A DNA stretch of 7,182 bases from an uncultured Synergistales bacterium (GTDB lineage: Bacteria > Synergistota > Synergistia > Synergistales > Aminobacteriaceae), in assembly GCA_905233335.1 (NCBI GenBank), contig CAJOED010000072.1:1459-8640 (forward strand), read 5' to 3'. This document shows positions 5,928 to 7,182 of the stretch, piece by piece. Each line of letters starts with the position of its first letter. The first letter of the stretch is position 1. Position numbers and translations under genes: made by a program. The notes below the pieces were generated by a model. That model was not told the origin of the DNA, did not search any database, and saw nothing but the letters and a program-made list of their open reading frames with translations.

Positions 5928-5963
5928 GCAGAGAAAAATTTTTCTTGTGAAGGAGTGTTGTTA

Positions 5964-7163
5964 ATGTCTTCCGTTATGTTCGTATACAATGCACCGTCAG
6001 AAAGCCTCATCGTTCAGCTCTCTAATGCTTTCCCGCGAAACAATGAGGCCGATATTTTCAGAATGCTTCATGAACTCATAGCCATAGCTCACAGAAATAA
6101 TTATGCTTCCGGCAATCTCTGGCAGAATTACCTCACGCATTTTATTCTCACGAACGAAAATATTTTCTCCCTCGCCTGTGAACGCAGAAAATCTCCCGGC
6201 GGCTCTCTTCACGAACTGGCAATGAATGACTTTGCGCTGTTGATGAGGCTCTTCCACCTCGAACACGACAGCATGAAGTACATCAGCAACTTTCGCGGAA
6301 ACGACGAGGACTCCCAAGTGTGCAGAATGTCCCGGCTCCTTGCGGCCTCAAAGACACCTGAAGAGTTCTGCTCACACGTTACGGACTTCTACGAGAATTA
6401 CGGCGTGGGAGCATTCGCGTTCAACCGGGCATTCAGGGTTGACGGTGAGAGAATTGCGGCGGTCGAAAACGTCGGGGATGTGAAATTGTCTGACCTCGTG
6501 GGCTACGACGCACAGAAAGCAGAACTCGTCGCGAACACTGAAGCATTTTTGTCGGGACGGCCGGCGAACAACGTATTACTCTACGGGGACGGCGGCACGG
6601 GGAAATCTACCAGCGTGAAGGCGATACTCAACGAATATCACTCGCGGGGACTTCGGGTTGTCGAGATGTACAAGCACCAGTTCAAAGATATTTTGAGGGT
6701 GTCGGAAGTCCTGCGGAAGAGAAACTACAAATTCATAATCTTCATTGACGACTTATCGTTTGAGGAAAACGAGAGCGAATACAAATACTTGAAGGCCATA
6801 ATTGAGGGAGGAATAGAGACGCGCCCGGAGAACATACTCATATACGCAACGTCAAACCGTCGGCATATCGTGCGGGAAATATGGAGCGACCGCGACGACA
6901 TGGAACACAACGGCGACATTCACCGCTCCGACACAGTAGAAGAAAAATTATCGCTGGCTTCACGTTTCGGGATAGCGATAAACTACTCGTCCCCGACACG
7001 GAAAATGTATCATGAGATTGTTGCGAGGCTGGCGGAAAGTTCCGGGCTTGGTGTGAGTGAGGAGCTTTTTGCGGGGGCTGACAGATGGGAGATACGACAC
7101 GGAGGCATGACGGGAAGAGCGGCGCGGCAGTATGTAGATTATCTTCTTGGCCGGAATGTGTGA
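5964..7163 (+). CDS. DUF815-type AAA-like ATPase
   Basis: A 399-residue cytoplasmic protein. ATG 5964 is chosen over an in-frame GTG at 5955 because AAGGAG (5950-5955) lies 8 nt before the ATG and overlaps the GTG. The N-terminal 165 residues are helical and variable. The ATPase core follows: LSDLVGYDAQKAELVANTEAF (175-195), Walker A GDGGTGKS (208-215), Walker B FIIFIDDLSFE (257-267, acidic pair D262-D263), a sensor-1-like ATSNRRH (295-301), EKLSLASRFGI (327-337) with an arginine in the usual RFG position, and the closing GMTGRAARQYVDYL helix (381-394). These motifs in this order match the DUF815 family of uncharacterised ATP-binding proteins, and the length is typical. All key residues are present, so it should bind and hydrolyse ATP. 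Its cellular role is not known. No sign of linkage to the upstream operon other than adjacency. Confidence 0.9.
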   Translation: MSSVMFVYNAPSESLIVQLSNAFPRNNEADIFRMLHELIAIAHRNNYASGNLWQNYLTHFILTNENIFSLACERRKSPGGSLHELAMNDFALLMRLFHLEHDSMKYISNFRGNDEDSQVCRMSRLLAASKTPEEFCSHVTDFYENYGVGAFAFNRAFRVDGERIAAVENVGDVKLSDLVGYDAQKAELVANTEAFLSGRPANNVLLYGDGGTGKSTSVKAILNEYHSRGLRVVEMYKHQFKDILRVSEVLRKRNYKFIIFIDDLSFEENESEYKYLKAIIEGGIETRPENILIYATSNRRHIVREIWSDRDDMEHNGDIHRSDTVEEKLSLASRFGIAINYSSPTRKMYHEIVARLAESSGLGVSEELFAGADRWEIRHGGMTGRAARQYVDYLLGRNV

Positions 7164-7169
7164 TATACT
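7161..7169 (+). promoter_or_regulatory. Possible extended -10 of a downstream gene
   Basis: TGATATACT fits the TGnTATAAT extended -10 pattern with one mismatch and overlaps the ATPase stop codon. A new transcript may start just before the right edge; the gene itself is outside the window. Confidence 0.25.
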
Positions 7170-7182
7170 TTCACAAAATCAT

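Overview
The window looks like a chromosomal stretch of an anaerobic, diderm (Gram-negative-type) bacterium of moderate GC content. Several products carry signal peptides, one has a lipobox, and one resembles the CsgG/LpoB and FlgT families of Gram-negative envelopes. The DUF815-type ATPase and general style would fit Synergistota, but no marker gene here proves the phylum; that placement is inference.

Left part (1-858). A minus-strand cluster of small secreted thioredoxin-fold-like proteins. One copy is complete (235-576). One runs off the left edge (1-132). Between them lies a remnant reduced to a signal peptide and a few residues (152-238), joined to the complete gene by an ATGA overlap. 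A fourth, decayed 5' remnant (685-770) lies upstream of the complete gene's promoter. The copies share a 44-bp and a 26-bp exact direct repeat, so the array has been reshuffled by duplication and deletion. The thioredoxin-like proteins lack the CXXC active site.

Centre (859-5914). Five plus-strand genes form a tight operon ending in a clear intrinsic terminator. They are: a soluble protein of unknown family; an exported protein with a CsgG/LpoB-like N-terminal part and a FlgT-C-like C-terminal part; a TPR lipoprotein candidate with a long Lys/Pro/Thr/Gln-rich tail carrying Y-x-P-P motifs; and two tandem paralogous exported proteins of a family I do not recognise, one of which also carries YVPP. 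Three of the four junctions are 4-nt stop/start overlaps or close to it, so the products are probably made in matched amounts. The content suggests an undescribed envelope or surface assembly. This is the most interesting part of the window.

Right part (5915-7182). A separately transcribed gene encodes a DUF815-type AAA-like ATPase with intact Walker A and B motifs. It starts at ATG 5964. A possible extended -10 for a further gene overlaps its stop codon. No tRNA, rRNA, CRISPR array, transposase or phage gene was seen.
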